Source: Caenimonas sedimenti
Lineage (GTDB): Bacteria > Pseudomonadota > Gammaproteobacteria > Burkholderiales > Burkholderiaceae_C
DNA length: 64,000 nt
Direction of reading: 5' to 3'
Assembly: GCF_007833165.1 (NCBI RefSeq)
Contig: NZ_VOBQ01000003.1
Span: forward strand, 186,001 to 250,000
Shown here: positions 16,482 to 25,139 of the stretch, piece by piece
Layout: each line of letters begins with the position of its first letter
Position numbering within the stretch: position 1 is the first letter of the stretch
Program-made: the position numbers and the translations under genes
The notes under the pieces: generated by a model
What the model was told of the DNA's origin: nothing
Database searches by the model: none
What the model saw: the letters and a program-made list of their open reading frames with translations, nothing else

Positions 16482-18176
16482 CTACAGCACTTCGGAGGCG
16501 AAATCCGCCAGCCGCGACCTTTCGCCGCGCGCCAGCGTGATGTGCCCGCTGTGCGGCCAGCCCTTGAACTTGTCGACCGCGAAGGTCAGGCCCGACGAGC
16601 CTTCCGTCAGGTAGGGCGTGTCGATCTGCGCCAGGTTGCCCATGCAGATGATCTTGGTGCCCGGTCCCGCGCGGGTGATCAGTGTCTTCATCTGCTTGGG
16701 CGTCAGGTTTTGCGCCTCGTCGATGATCACGTACTTGTTCAGGAAGGTGCGGCCGCGCATGAAGTTCATGCTCTTGATCTTGATCTTCGAGCGGATCAGC
16801 TCATTGGTGGCCGCGCGGCCCCATTCGCCGGCGCCGCCGTCGGTCTTGCCCAGCACTTCGAGGTTGTCGTCGAGCGCGCCCATCCAGGGGCCCATCTTCT
16901 CTTCTTCCGTGCCGGGCAGGAAACCGATGTCCTCGCCGACGCTCACCGTGGCACGGGTCATGATGATCTCGGTGTAGCGCCGGTCATCCAGCACCTGCGT
17001 CAGGCCGGCGGCCAGCGCCAGCAGCGTCTTGCCGGTACCGGCCGTGCCGCTCAGGGTGACGAAGTCCACTTCCGGGTCCATGAGCAAGTTCATCGCGAAG
17101 TTCTGCTCGCGGTTGCGCGTGGTGACGCCCCAGATCGAATTCTTCAGGTGGCCGAAGTCCTTGAGCGTCTTCAGCACGGCGGTCTTGCCGCGGATCTCGG
17201 TGACGCGCGCGTACAGGCTGGGCTCACCGGGTGCCTCGAAGAACACGAACTGATTGATCAGCAGGCTGGGCACGATGGGCCCGGTGATGCGGTAGAAGGT
17301 GGTGCTGCCGGACTGCCAGCTCTCCACCGTCTTGCCGTGCTTGGCCCAGAAATCGGTCGGCAGGGCGAGCGAGCCTGAATACATCAGCTCCAGGTCGTCG
17401 AGCGTCTTGTCGTTCTGGTAGTCGTCGGTCGCCAGGCCCAGCGCACGCGCCTTCACGCGCATGTTGATGTCCTTGGACACCAGCACGACTTCCCGGGGCG
17501 CGAACTTGTCGCGCAGCGCCGCGACGACGCCCAGGATCTGGTTGTCGGCCTTGCCCGGCGGCAGGCTGGAGGGCAGCTTGGACTCCAGCATGTTCGTCTG
17601 GAAGAACAGGCAACCGCCGGCCTCGCGGTGGCCCGTGGTGTCCAGCTTCAGGCCCTGGCCGATGTCCGCGCCCTGGGCGCCCGCGAGCGCGTCCAGCGCG
17701 CGGCTGGTCTGGCGGGCGTTGCGCGCCACCTCGGTCATCCCCTTCTTGTGGCCGTCGAGCTCTTCCAGCACGATCATCGGCAGGAAGATGTCGTGTTCCT
17801 CGAAGCGGAACAGGCTCATCGGGTCGTGCATCAGCACGTTGGTGTCCAGCACGAAGAGCTTGGACGGACCCGCGAGCTTCTTCTTGCGCGGCGCCGGGGC
17901 CGGTTGCGTGACGTTGCGCTTGCGCACGGGCTGGGGCTCGTCCAGCCAGGTCTCGACGTCCCCGGCGTAGGCGCCGGGGTGGGCGCCCGGCAGAGCGTCT
18001 CCGCCGCCGGAGCGCGGGTCGAAGTCGTCCTGCGCCTGCGGCCGCTCAGCGACCGGGCTGTCGCTGTCCGCCGCCTCCAGTTTTCGCGCCGCCTTGTGCG
18101 AGGACCGGGCGGGCGCGTCGTACGCCTCCGGTGGAAGCAGGGCGGCGCGCTTGGTGGGGGCGGGGGGCAGGGGCAT
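16482..18176 (-). CDS. PIN domain-PhoH ATPase fusion protein
   Basis: A 564-residue PhoH2/YlaK-type protein. Residues 1-105 are a disordered, basic and proline-rich leader. A PIN nuclease domain follows (FVLDTNVLMHD near residue 108, acidic residues in VLEELDG and SKDINMRVKA), then a PhoH ATPase domain with Walker A GTAGTGKT near residue 370 and Walker B YVIIDEAQ near 490. PIN-PhoH proteins of other bacteria act as RNA helicase/ribonucleases and are related to toxin-antitoxin VapC. The target here is unknown. It is separated from the upstream peroxiredoxin gene by a terminator, so it has its own promoter. Confidence 0.92.
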   Translation of the reverse strand: MPLPPAPTKRAALLPPEAYDAPARSSHKAARKLEAADSDSPVAERPQAQDDFDPRSGGGDALPGAHPGAYAGDVETWLDEPQPVRKRNVTQPAPAPRKKKLAGPSKLFVLDTNVLMHDPMSLFRFEEHDIFLPMIVLEELDGHKKGMTEVARNARQTSRALDALAGAQGADIGQGLKLDTTGHREAGGCLFFQTNMLESKLPSSLPPGKADNQILGVVAALRDKFAPREVVLVSKDINMRVKARALGLATDDYQNDKTLDDLELMYSGSLALPTDFWAKHGKTVESWQSGSTTFYRITGPIVPSLLINQFVFFEAPGEPSLYARVTEIRGKTAVLKTLKDFGHLKNSIWGVTTRNREQNFAMNLLMDPEVDFVTLSGTAGTGKTLLALAAGLTQVLDDRRYTEIIMTRATVSVGEDIGFLPGTEEEKMGPWMGALDDNLEVLGKTDGGAGEWGRAATNELIRSKIKIKSMNFMRGRTFLNKYVIIDEAQNLTPKQMKTLITRAGPGTKIICMGNLAQIDTPYLTEGSSGLTFAVDKFKGWPHSGHITLARGERSRLADFASEVL

Positions 18177-18210
18177 GGAGGGAAAAGCTCTCGGGTGGTG
18201 GAAACGAACA

Positions 18211-18244
18211 ACAAAAAAGCCGCCTGGCAGGCCGGGCGGCTTCT
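18211..18244 (-). terminator. Intrinsic terminator after the bcp gene
   Basis: On the minus strand an 8-base stem AAGCCGCC / GGCGGCTT with a 10-base loop is followed by a run of six T. It lies about 125 bases after the peroxiredoxin stop codon and just before the PhoH gene. Confidence 0.75.
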
Positions 18245-18369
18245 TGGGAGCTGACGGTGATGACGCGTGGCGTCGGGGTCAACGGCATGAATTCATTATG
18301 CACACGGGCCGTGTCGCGACAATGTCAGCCGGTTTCCTGTTGCGACAAAACGTCAAGCTCTGCCGTGGC

Positions 18370-18846
18370 TCACGCAGCCTTCTTGAGGAGCTTGACGGCC
18401 TTCAGCACGTCGTCGACGTGGCCCGGCACCTTGAGGCCGCGCCATTCCTGCTTCAGGATGCCGTCGGCGCCCACCAGGAAGGTGCTGCGCTCGATGCCCT
18501 TCACCTTCTTGCCGTACATGATCTTGTTCTTGACCACGCCGAACATGTGGCACATCTTTTCCTCGGTGTCGGCGATGAGCTCGAACGGCAGCTCGAGCTT
18601 GGACTTGAACTCGTCATGCGATTTCATGTTGTCGCGCGAAACGCCGAAGACGATGGCGCCGGCCTTCACGAAGTCCTTGTACTTGTCACGGAACTGCATG
18701 GCCTCGGTGGTGCAGCCGGGCGTGTTGTCCTTGGGATAGAAGTAGAGCACCAGGATCTGGCCGAGGTGCGAGGTGTTCGTGACCTTGAGGCCGCCGGTGG
18801 CGCTCGCTTCGAATTCGGGGAGGGGTTTGTTGACAACGATCGCCAT
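18370..18846 (-). CDS. bcp: Peroxiredoxin of the BCP/PrxQ family
   Basis: Thiol peroxidase of 158 residues that reduces peroxides with a catalytic cysteine, Cys45 in NTPGCTTEA. The usual partner five residues later is methionine (Met50), so the CxxxxC pair of Escherichia coli Bcp is absent. The only other cysteine is Cys99 (EKMCHMFG), which may serve as resolving residue as in other PrxQ subtypes, or the enzyme may act with one cysteine. The ATG at 18846 begins MAIVVNKPLPEF; a longer frame upstream has no family-like sequence. Confidence 0.9.
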   Translation of the reverse strand: MAIVVNKPLPEFEASATGGLKVTNTSHLGQILVLYFYPKDNTPGCTTEAMQFRDKYKDFVKAGAIVFGVSRDNMKSHDEFKSKLELPFELIADTEEKMCHMFGVVKNKIMYGKKVKGIERSTFLVGADGILKQEWRGLKVPGHVDDVLKAVKLLKKAA

Positions 18847-18976
18847 AGGTATGTGGTTCTGGTGTGACAGTACTTGCTCGTTGGCCGCGGGCCCCACGGC
18901 CACAATGAGAATTGCGCGCCGGCTCCGCTGCAACACGTGATTTTACAGCGAAACCGCGCCGCGGCTCGCGGAGTCT

Positions 18977-19351
18977 TCAGGCCGGCCGTTCCAGCAGCAG
19001 GGCGACCGCGACTTCACGGCCCTCCTGGGCGAGGATGTTGTAGGTGCGGCAGGCAGCCGCGGTGTCCATCGTTTCGACGCCGACACGCGCCTTGTGCAGG
19101 GTGGCCAGCCAGGCCGGGTGGGGGAAGCGGATGCGTGTACCGCTGCCGAAGATGACGACTTCGACGCCCAGCTGCGCAAGTGTGTCGAAGTGTTCCTGGC
19201 CCAGGTCCTCGAAACGTTCGGCCCACGGCAAGCGGGCACCCGCGGCGCTGAGGACCACGCTGTGCGTGATTTTTTCCTGGCCGACAGCCACCCATCCGGG
19301 CCCATGGGCGCTGATGGTCTGTGCGTCGGAGCGATCGGGCTGGAGCTTCAT
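18977..19351 (-). CDS. Mth938/DUF498 domain protein
   Basis: A 124-residue protein of the Mth938-like (DUF498) fold, the family of human NDUFAF3. Visible hallmarks are the central VEVVIFGSGTRIRFP strand-turn and the GVETMDTAAACRTYNILAQEGR helix start. Family members bind no known ligand in bacteria; the mitochondrial relative helps assemble respiratory complex I. It is divergent from alaA, with 55 bases between the two start codons that include an AT-rich patch. Confidence 0.85.
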   Translation of the reverse strand: MKLQPDRSDAQTISAHGPGWVAVGQEKITHSVVLSAAGARLPWAERFEDLGQEHFDTLAQLGVEVVIFGSGTRIRFPHPAWLATLHKARVGVETMDTAAACRTYNILAQEGREVAVALLLERPA

Positions 19352-19406
19352 CGAACTATGTTCAAATTATAGGTTTATCGAGCGAAACAGCCGTCCCGGA
19401 GGGGCA
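19352..19406. promoter_or_regulatory. Divergent promoter region, Mth938-like gene and alaA
   Basis: The AT-richest patch of the neighbourhood. TATAAT reads on the minus strand at 19366-19371, 15 bases from the Mth938-like start, and TTATAG-like bases read toward alaA. GGAGGGG at 19398-19404 is a strong ribosome binding site that supports the alaA TTG start. No clear -35 elements. Confidence 0.35.
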
Positions 19407-20633
19407 TTGAAGACCGTCCAGAAATCCACCAAGCTTGCCAACGTTCTCTATGACATCCGCGGCCCCATCATGGACGCCGCCCGGCAGATGGAGGAAGAGG
19501 GCCACAAGGTCATCAAGCTGAACATCGGCAACCTCGCCGTGTTCGGCTTCGACGCGCCCGAGGAGATCCAGCAGGACATGGCGCGCAACCTGCCCAACTC
19601 GGCGGGCTACTCCGACAGCAAGGGCATCTTCGGGGCGCGCAAGGCCGTGATGCACGAGACGCAGAAGCAGGGCATCAAGGGTGTCACGCTCGACGACATC
19701 TACCTCGGCAACGGTGCCAGCGAGCTCATCGCCATGGCCACCAATGCGCTGCTCAATGACGGCGATGAACTGCTGCTGCCCATGCCGGACTATCCCCTGT
19801 GGACGGCCTGCACCACGCTGTCGGGCGGCAAGGCGGTGCACTACCGCTGCGATGAGGCCAACGGCTGGATGCCCGACCTGGCCGACCTGCGCGCCAAGAT
19901 CACGCCCGCCACCAAGGGCATCGTGGTCATCAACCCCAACAACCCGACCGGGGCGCTCTATTCCGACGAGCTGCTGAAGGAGATCGTCGCCATCGCCCGC
20001 CAGCACGGCCTGGTGATCCTGGCCGACGAGGTCTATGACAAGGTGCTCTACGACGGCGTCAAGCACACGGCCATCGGCAGCCTGTCGGAGGACGTGCTCA
20101 CGCTCACGTTCAATTCGCTCTCCAAGAGCTACCGCTCCTGCGGCTACCGCGCCGGCTGGGTCGTGGTGTCAGGGGACAAGAAGGCCGCGGCCGATTACAT
20201 CGAGGGCCTCAACATGCTCTCGAACATGCGCCTGTGCGCCAATGTGCCGGGGCAGTGGGCGATCCAGACCGCGTTGGGCGGCTACCAGAGCATCAACGAG
20301 CTGATCCAGCCCGGCGGGCGTTTGCGCCGCCAGCGTGACCTCGCCTACGAGCTGATCACGGCCATCCCCGGCGTCAGCTGCGTCAAGCCGCAGGCCGCGC
20401 TGTACATGTTCCCGCGCCTCGACCCCAAGGTCTACCCGATCCAGGACGACCGCCAGTTCTTCCTGGAACTGCTGCAGGAGACGCGGGTGATGCTGGTGCA
20501 GGGCACCGGCTTCAATTGGCCCACGCCCGACCATTTCCGCATCGTCTTCCTGCCGCATGAGGACGACCTGCGCGAGGCCATCGGCCGCATCTCGAAATTC
20601 CTGGCCAACTACCGAAAACGTCATTCCGCATGA
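19407..20633 (+). CDS. alaA: Alanine/glutamate-pyruvate aminotransferase, AlaA type
   Basis: PLP-dependent class I aminotransferase of 408 residues, closely colinear with Escherichia coli AlaA, which makes alanine from pyruvate and glutamate. Conserved blocks include NPNNPTG near residue 180, DEVYDKVLYD near 208 and the PLP lysine in NSLSKSYRS near 240. A TTG start at 19407 is chosen: it follows GGAGGGG at ideal distance and gives the family N-terminus (KTVQKSTKLANVLYDIRGP). A much longer frame would run through the divergent gene. The usual LNIGNPAPF motif reads LNIGNLAVF here. The stop codon overlaps hom (ATGA). Confidence 0.93.
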   Translation: MKTVQKSTKLANVLYDIRGPIMDAARQMEEEGHKVIKLNIGNLAVFGFDAPEEIQQDMARNLPNSAGYSDSKGIFGARKAVMHETQKQGIKGVTLDDIYLGNGASELIAMATNALLNDGDELLLPMPDYPLWTACTTLSGGKAVHYRCDEANGWMPDLADLRAKITPATKGIVVINPNNPTGALYSDELLKEIVAIARQHGLVILADEVYDKVLYDGVKHTAIGSLSEDVLTLTFNSLSKSYRSCGYRAGWVVVSGDKKAAADYIEGLNMLSNMRLCANVPGQWAIQTALGGYQSINELIQPGGRLRRQRDLAYELITAIPGVSCVKPQAALYMFPRLDPKVYPIQDDRQFFLELLQETRVMLVQGTGFNWPTPDHFRIVFLPHEDDLREAIGRISKFLANYRKRHSA

Positions 20634-21952
20634 AACCCGTCCAAGTTGGCCTGCTCGGCATCGGCACCGTCGGCAGCGGCGTCTACAACGTCCTCAAGCG
20701 CAACCAGGCCGAGATCCAGCGGCGTGCCGGCCGCGCCATCGAGATCACCATGGTGGCCGACCTCGACGTCGAGCGTGCCCAGGCCGTCGTCGGCGGTGCG
20801 GTGCGTGTCGTCAAGGATGCGCGCGAGGTCATCGCCAACCCCGGCATCGACATCGTCATCGAGCTGATCGGCGGCTATGGCGTGGCGCGCACGCTGGTGA
20901 TGGAAGCGATCGCCGCGGGCAAGCACGTGGTCACCGCCAACAAGGCGCTGCTGGCGGTGCACGGCACCGAGATCTTCGCCGCCGCGCACGAAAAAGGCGT
21001 GATGGTCGCGTTCGAGGCCGCGGTAGCCGGCGGCATCCCGATCATCAAGGCGCTGCGCGAGGGCCTCACGGCCAACAGCATCCAGTGGATCGCCGGCATC
21101 ATCAACGGCACGACGAACTTCATCCTGTCCGAGATGCGCGACAAGGGCCTGGACTTCGACGTGGTGCTGAAAGAGGCGCAGCGGCTCGGCTATGCCGAGG
21201 CCGACCCGACCTTCGACATCGAAGGCGTGGACGCCGCGCACAAGGCGACGATCATGAGCGCCATCGCCTTCGGCGTGCCGGTGCAGTTCGACAAGGCCTA
21301 TGTCGAAGGCATCACCAAGTTGTCGGCCACCGACATCGAGTACGCCGAGCAACTGGGTTACCGCATCAAGCTGCTGGGCATCACGAAGCGCGTGGCCGGT
21401 GGCATTGAACTCCGGGTGCACCCCTGCCTGGTGCCGGCCAAGCGGCTGATCGCCAACGTCGAGGGCGCGATGAACGCGGTCGTGGTGCAGGGCGATGCCG
21501 TCGGCACCACGCTGTACTACGGCAAGGGCGCGGGCAGCGAACCGACGGCCAGCGCCGTCATCGCCGACCTGGTGGACATCACCCGCCTGCACACGACGGA
21601 TGCCGCCAACCGCGTGCCCCACCTGGCCTTCCAGCCGGACCAGATGAGCGGGGAGCCGGTGCTGCCCATGAGCGAGGTGGTCACCAGCTACTACCTGCGC
21701 CTTCGCGTTTCCGACCAGGCCGGCGTGCTGGCCAAGGTCGCCGGCCTGCTAGCGAATGCTGGCATCAGCATCGACGCCATGCTGCAGCGCGAGGCTTCGG
21801 CCGTCGGCGGTGCCGGCTCGACCCAGACCGACCTGATCCTGCTCACGCACACGGTCCGCGAAGGCACGATGAACGACGTGATCGCGCAGATGCAGGCGCT
21901 GCCCACCGTGCTGCAGACCATCACCCGCATCCGCAAGGAAGAACTCGCCTGA
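20630..21952 (+). CDS. hom: Homoserine dehydrogenase
   Basis: Reduces aspartate semialdehyde to homoserine, the branch to threonine and methionine. The 440-residue protein has an N-terminal NAD(P) fold (GIGTVGSGV at residue 10), the catalytic core with GIINGTTNFIL near 163 and the EADPTFDIEG motif near 197, and a C-terminal ACT domain from about residue 350 for feedback control by threonine. The ATG overlaps the alaA stop codon and its own stop codon overlaps the thrC start (TGATG). Confidence 0.97.
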   Translation: MKPVQVGLLGIGTVGSGVYNVLKRNQAEIQRRAGRAIEITMVADLDVERAQAVVGGAVRVVKDAREVIANPGIDIVIELIGGYGVARTLVMEAIAAGKHVVTANKALLAVHGTEIFAAAHEKGVMVAFEAAVAGGIPIIKALREGLTANSIQWIAGIINGTTNFILSEMRDKGLDFDVVLKEAQRLGYAEADPTFDIEGVDAAHKATIMSAIAFGVPVQFDKAYVEGITKLSATDIEYAEQLGYRIKLLGITKRVAGGIELRVHPCLVPAKRLIANVEGAMNAVVVQGDAVGTTLYYGKGAGSEPTASAVIADLVDITRLHTTDAANRVPHLAFQPDQMSGEPVLPMSEVVTSYYLRLRVSDQAGVLAKVAGLLANAGISIDAMLQREASAVGGAGSTQTDLILLTHTVREGTMNDVIAQMQALPTVLQTITRIRKEELA

Positions 21953-23358
21953 TGCTGTATCTGTCGACCCGCGGTCACCCCGACCGCAAGAAGTTCTGCG
22001 AGATCCTGCTGGAGGGCCTGGCGCCCGACGGTGGCCTGTACCTGCCGGAAAGCTATCCGCAGGTTGACGCGGCGACGCTGGAGAAATGGCGCGGCCTGCC
22101 GTACCACGAGCTGGCTTTCGAGATCCTCTCGCTCTACATCGACGACATCCCGGCCGATGACCTGCGCGCGATCTGCCGCAAGACGTACACGGAGCAGGTG
22201 TTCGGCACGCAGGAGATCGTGCCCCTGCGGCCGCTGGAGGACGGCGTCTTCCTCGAAGGCCTGTCCAACGGCCCCACGCTGGCCTTCAAGGACATGGCCA
22301 TGCAGCTGCTGGGCAACCTGTTCGAGTACGAACTGGCCCGGCGCGGTGCGGAACTGAACATCCTGGGCGCCACCTCTGGCGATACCGGCAGCGCCGCCGA
22401 ATATGCGATGAAGGGCAAGAAGGGCGTGCGCGTCTTCATGACGTCGCCGCACGGGCGCATGAGCCCTTTCCAGCAGGCGCAGATGTTCAGCCTGCAGGAC
22501 GCGAACATCCACAACCTGGCCATCGAAGGCGTGTTCGACGACTGCCAGGACATCGTGAAGGCGGTGTCGAACGACCTGGACTTCAAGCGCAAGTACCGTA
22601 TCGGGACGGTCAATTCGATCAACTGGGCGCGGCTGGTGGCGCAGGTGGTCTATTACTTCGCGGGTTACTTTCAAGCGGGCGCGCGCAAGGTCAGCTTCAC
22701 CGTGCCGTCCGGCAACTTCGGCAACATCTGCGCCGGCCACGTGGCGCGCAGCATGGGGCTGCCGATCGAGCAGCTGGTGCTGGCGACCAACGAGAACGAC
22801 GTCCTCGACGAGTTTTTCCGCACCGGCGTGTACCGCGTGCGCGCCGCCGCCGACACGCACGAGACATCGAGCCCTTCGATGGACATCTCGAAGGCGAGCA
22901 ACTTCGAGCGCTTCGTTTTCGACTTGTTGGGCCGGGACGGCGCGCGGGTGAAGTCGCTGTTCGGCGAACAGTTGACGCGCACCGGCCGCTTCGACCTGGG
23001 GGACGACCCCGCGTTTCGCACCGCGCGCGAGCGCTACGGTTTCGTCAGCGGCAAGAGCACGCACGCCGACCGCCTGGCGACCATCCGCGACACGCACCAG
23101 CGCTTCGGCGTCACCATCGACACCCACACGGCCGACGGCCTGAAGGTGGCGCGCGAGCACCTGAGCCCGGGCACGCCCATGATCGTGCTGGAGACCGCGC
23201 TGCCCATCAAGTTCGCCGCCACCATCGTCGAAGCGCTGGGGCACGAGCCCGAGCGGCCCGCGCGGTTCGAAGGCATCGAGCAGTTGCCGAAGCGCGTCAC
23301 CGTCCTGCCGGCGGACGCCGCGCAGGTCAAGCAGTTCATCGCGGCGCATTGCGCCTGA
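21952..23358 (+). CDS. thrC: Threonine synthase
   Basis: PLP enzyme that turns O-phosphohomoserine into threonine. At 468 residues it belongs to the longer, yeast-like class. The PLP lysine is in NGPTLAFKDMAMQ near residue 110, followed by ATSGDTGSAAEYA and the phosphate-binding SGNFGNICAG motif near residue 250. Translationally coupled to hom through a one-base overlap. Confidence 0.97.
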   Translation: MLYLSTRGHPDRKKFCEILLEGLAPDGGLYLPESYPQVDAATLEKWRGLPYHELAFEILSLYIDDIPADDLRAICRKTYTEQVFGTQEIVPLRPLEDGVFLEGLSNGPTLAFKDMAMQLLGNLFEYELARRGAELNILGATSGDTGSAAEYAMKGKKGVRVFMTSPHGRMSPFQQAQMFSLQDANIHNLAIEGVFDDCQDIVKAVSNDLDFKRKYRIGTVNSINWARLVAQVVYYFAGYFQAGARKVSFTVPSGNFGNICAGHVARSMGLPIEQLVLATNENDVLDEFFRTGVYRVRAAADTHETSSPSMDISKASNFERFVFDLLGRDGARVKSLFGEQLTRTGRFDLGDDPAFRTARERYGFVSGKSTHADRLATIRDTHQRFGVTIDTHTADGLKVAREHLSPGTPMIVLETALPIKFAATIVEALGHEPERPARFEGIEQLPKRVTVLPADAAQVKQFIAAHCA

Positions 23359-23371
23359 AAGCAGTCCCCTC

Positions 23372-23905
23372 ATGAAAGTCGTCGGCTTCGCCGGGTATTC
23401 GGGCTCGGGCAAGACGACCCTGGTCGAAAGCCTGATCCCCGCGCTGAAACTGCGCGGCTTGCGCGTGTCGGTGGCCAAGCATGCGCACCACGATTTCGAC
23501 ATCGACCGCCCTGGCAAGGACACCTTTCGCCATCGCGAGGCGGGCGCCTTCGAGGTGGTCGTCGCGTCCGACCGCCGGCTGGCGCTCATGCGCGAGTTCG
23601 AACGGCCTTCGGAACTGTCCGTTCACCACCTGCTGGCCGAACTCTACGACGGCGTGGATTGGGTGCTGGTCGAGGGCTTCAAGAGCAGCAACCTGCTGAA
23701 GATCGAAGTCTGGCGGGCCGAAGCGGGCAAGCCGGCCCGCTACCCCGACGACGACTTCGTCGTGGCCATCGCCACCGACTCGCCCGATCGGCTGCCGCAG
23801 GCGACCCTCCGGCCGGTGCTGGATCTGAACAGTCCCGACGCCGTCGCCCAGTGGCTCGTGGACAATCAGCACCGGTTCGACTACGAGCCCGACAACTACA
23901 GTTGA
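23372..23905 (+). CDS. mobB: Molybdopterin-guanine dinucleotide biosynthesis protein B
   Basis: A 177-residue P-loop GTP-binding adaptor that assists MobA in attaching GMP to molybdopterin. Walker A is GYSGSGKTTL near residue 8, and the VAKHAHHDFDIDRPGKDTFRHREAGA segment family signature follows (cited by its parts: KHAHHDFDID and DTFRHREAG). The DWVLVEGFK motif is near residue 98. It lies 13 bases after thrC. Mo-bis-MGD is the cofactor form required by NarG, encoded in this window. Confidence 0.95.
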   Translation: MKVVGFAGYSGSGKTTLVESLIPALKLRGLRVSVAKHAHHDFDIDRPGKDTFRHREAGAFEVVVASDRRLALMREFERPSELSVHHLLAELYDGVDWVLVEGFKSSNLLKIEVWRAEAGKPARYPDDDFVVAIATDSPDRLPQATLRPVLDLNSPDAVAQWLVDNQHRFDYEPDNYS

Positions 23906-23915
23906 GGAACCGCCG

Positions 23916-24509
23916 ATGGAACAGGTTCGTGCAGTCTTGAACGTCGCCCCGGTGGAGCGGCGCGTCGATGCGATCCAGGCCGCTTTCGAGGCGCGCGGCA
24001 TGAAGGCCACCGAAGCCGTCGCCGAGCTCAGCCACCTTGCGGAGGAAGAGTGGATTCCGCGCAATGGCGCCCGTGTGGTGGCGAAGGCCTGGACCGATTC
24101 TGAATTCAAGCGGCGGCTGCTCGCGAATGGCCGCGCCGCGGTGCTCGAGCTTGGCTTGTCCATGCCCAAGCACCACCGCCACCTGGTGGTGCTGGAGAAC
24201 ACGGCCAAGGTGCAGAACGTGATCTGCTGCACGCTCTGCTCGTGCACCGCCTTCACGATCATCGGCATCCCCCCCGACTGGTACAAGGATCTGGAATACC
24301 GTGCCCGCGTCGTGCGTGAGTCCCGCACGGTCCTGCGCGAGATGGGGCTGGACCTGCCGGCCGACACCGAAATCCGCGTGTGGGACACCACGGCCGACAC
24401 GCGCTACATGGTGCTGCCCGAGCAGCCGGCGCACACACTGGGGTGGCCCGAGGACAAACTGGCCGATGTGGTCACCCGCGACGCCCTGATCGGCGTCGCG
24501 CGGCTCTGA
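23916..24509 (+). CDS. nthA: Nitrile hydratase alpha subunit, cobalt type
   Basis: Metal-binding subunit of nitrile hydratase, which hydrates nitriles to amides. The 197-residue protein has the metal claw CTLCSC at residues 105-110; threonine in the second position is typical of cobalt enzymes, serine of iron enzymes. The following residues (TAFTIIG) differ from the YPWPVLG of well-studied enzymes, and an extra cysteine (Cys104) precedes the claw. PPDWYK and the IRVWDTTADTRYMVLP strand are conserved. ATG at 23916 has GAGGAAC upstream. It sits 10 bases after mobB, inside molybdenum cofactor genes. Thiocyanate hydrolase gamma is a related alternative, but the adjacent beta gene favours nitrile hydratase. 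Confidence 0.9.
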   Translation: MEQVRAVLNVAPVERRVDAIQAAFEARGMKATEAVAELSHLAEEEWIPRNGARVVAKAWTDSEFKRRLLANGRAAVLELGLSMPKHHRHLVVLENTAKVQNVICCTLCSCTAFTIIGIPPDWYKDLEYRARVVRESRTVLREMGLDLPADTEIRVWDTTADTRYMVLPEQPAHTLGWPEDKLADVVTRDALIGVARL

Positions 24510-24521
24510 GGAGAACCTTCC

Positions 24522-25139
24522 ATGGACGGCGTCCACGATCTCGGCGGCCGGCAGGGTTTCGGCCCGGTCCGCTACACCCTGAACGCGCCGGGCTTCCATG
24601 CGCGATGGGAAGTGCGTGCCAATTCGCTGTATTCGTTCGCCGTGCGCAGCGGCATCTTCAACATGGACGAATACCGCCACGCGATCGAACGCATGGAGCC
24701 GCGCCACTACCTGGGCGCGAGCTACTACGAGCGCACCTTGACCAGCCTGGCCACGCTGTGCGTCGAGAAGGGCGTGTTCACCCGCGAGGAACTCGAGCAG
24801 CGCGCGGAGGGAGCGTTCCCGCTGGCCGGCCCCAGCAAGCCCGGGCGCGGCAACGCCGTGGTGCGCGAGCGATTCCAGCCCGGTGACCGCGTGCGCGTGC
24901 GGATGGACTTCGTGCCTGGCCACATCCGCCTGCCGGCCTACATCCGCGGCCAGACCGGCGTGGTGGTCGGCGAGTCACCTGCCTATCCGTTCCCGGACGC
25001 CCACGCGCACGGCGTGGAGGCCCAGGACGAACCGACCTACGACGTGCGTTTCCGCAGCGAGGATCTGTGGCCCAACGGCGCCGACTCCGCGCTGGTCCAC
25101 GTGGGTGTGTTCCAAAGCTACCTGGAGCGAGCCGGCTGA
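24522..25139 (+). CDS. nthB: Nitrile hydratase beta subunit
   Basis: A 205-residue partner subunit with the classic N-terminus MDGVHDLGGRQGFGPV and a C-terminal SH3-like barrel (FQPGDRVRVR, then HIRLPAYIRGQTGVV). Arginine residues of the family that contact the claw cysteines are retained in this region. Slightly shorter than typical beta subunits of about 220-230 residues. It starts 12 bases after nthA and its stop codon overlaps the moeA start codon. No metallochaperone gene (nthE/p14K type) lies next to the pair. Confidence 0.9.
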   Translation: MDGVHDLGGRQGFGPVRYTLNAPGFHARWEVRANSLYSFAVRSGIFNMDEYRHAIERMEPRHYLGASYYERTLTSLATLCVEKGVFTREELEQRAEGAFPLAGPSKPGRGNAVVRERFQPGDRVRVRMDFVPGHIRLPAYIRGQTGVVVGESPAYPFPDAHAHGVEAQDEPTYDVRFRSEDLWPNGADSALVHVGVFQSYLERAG

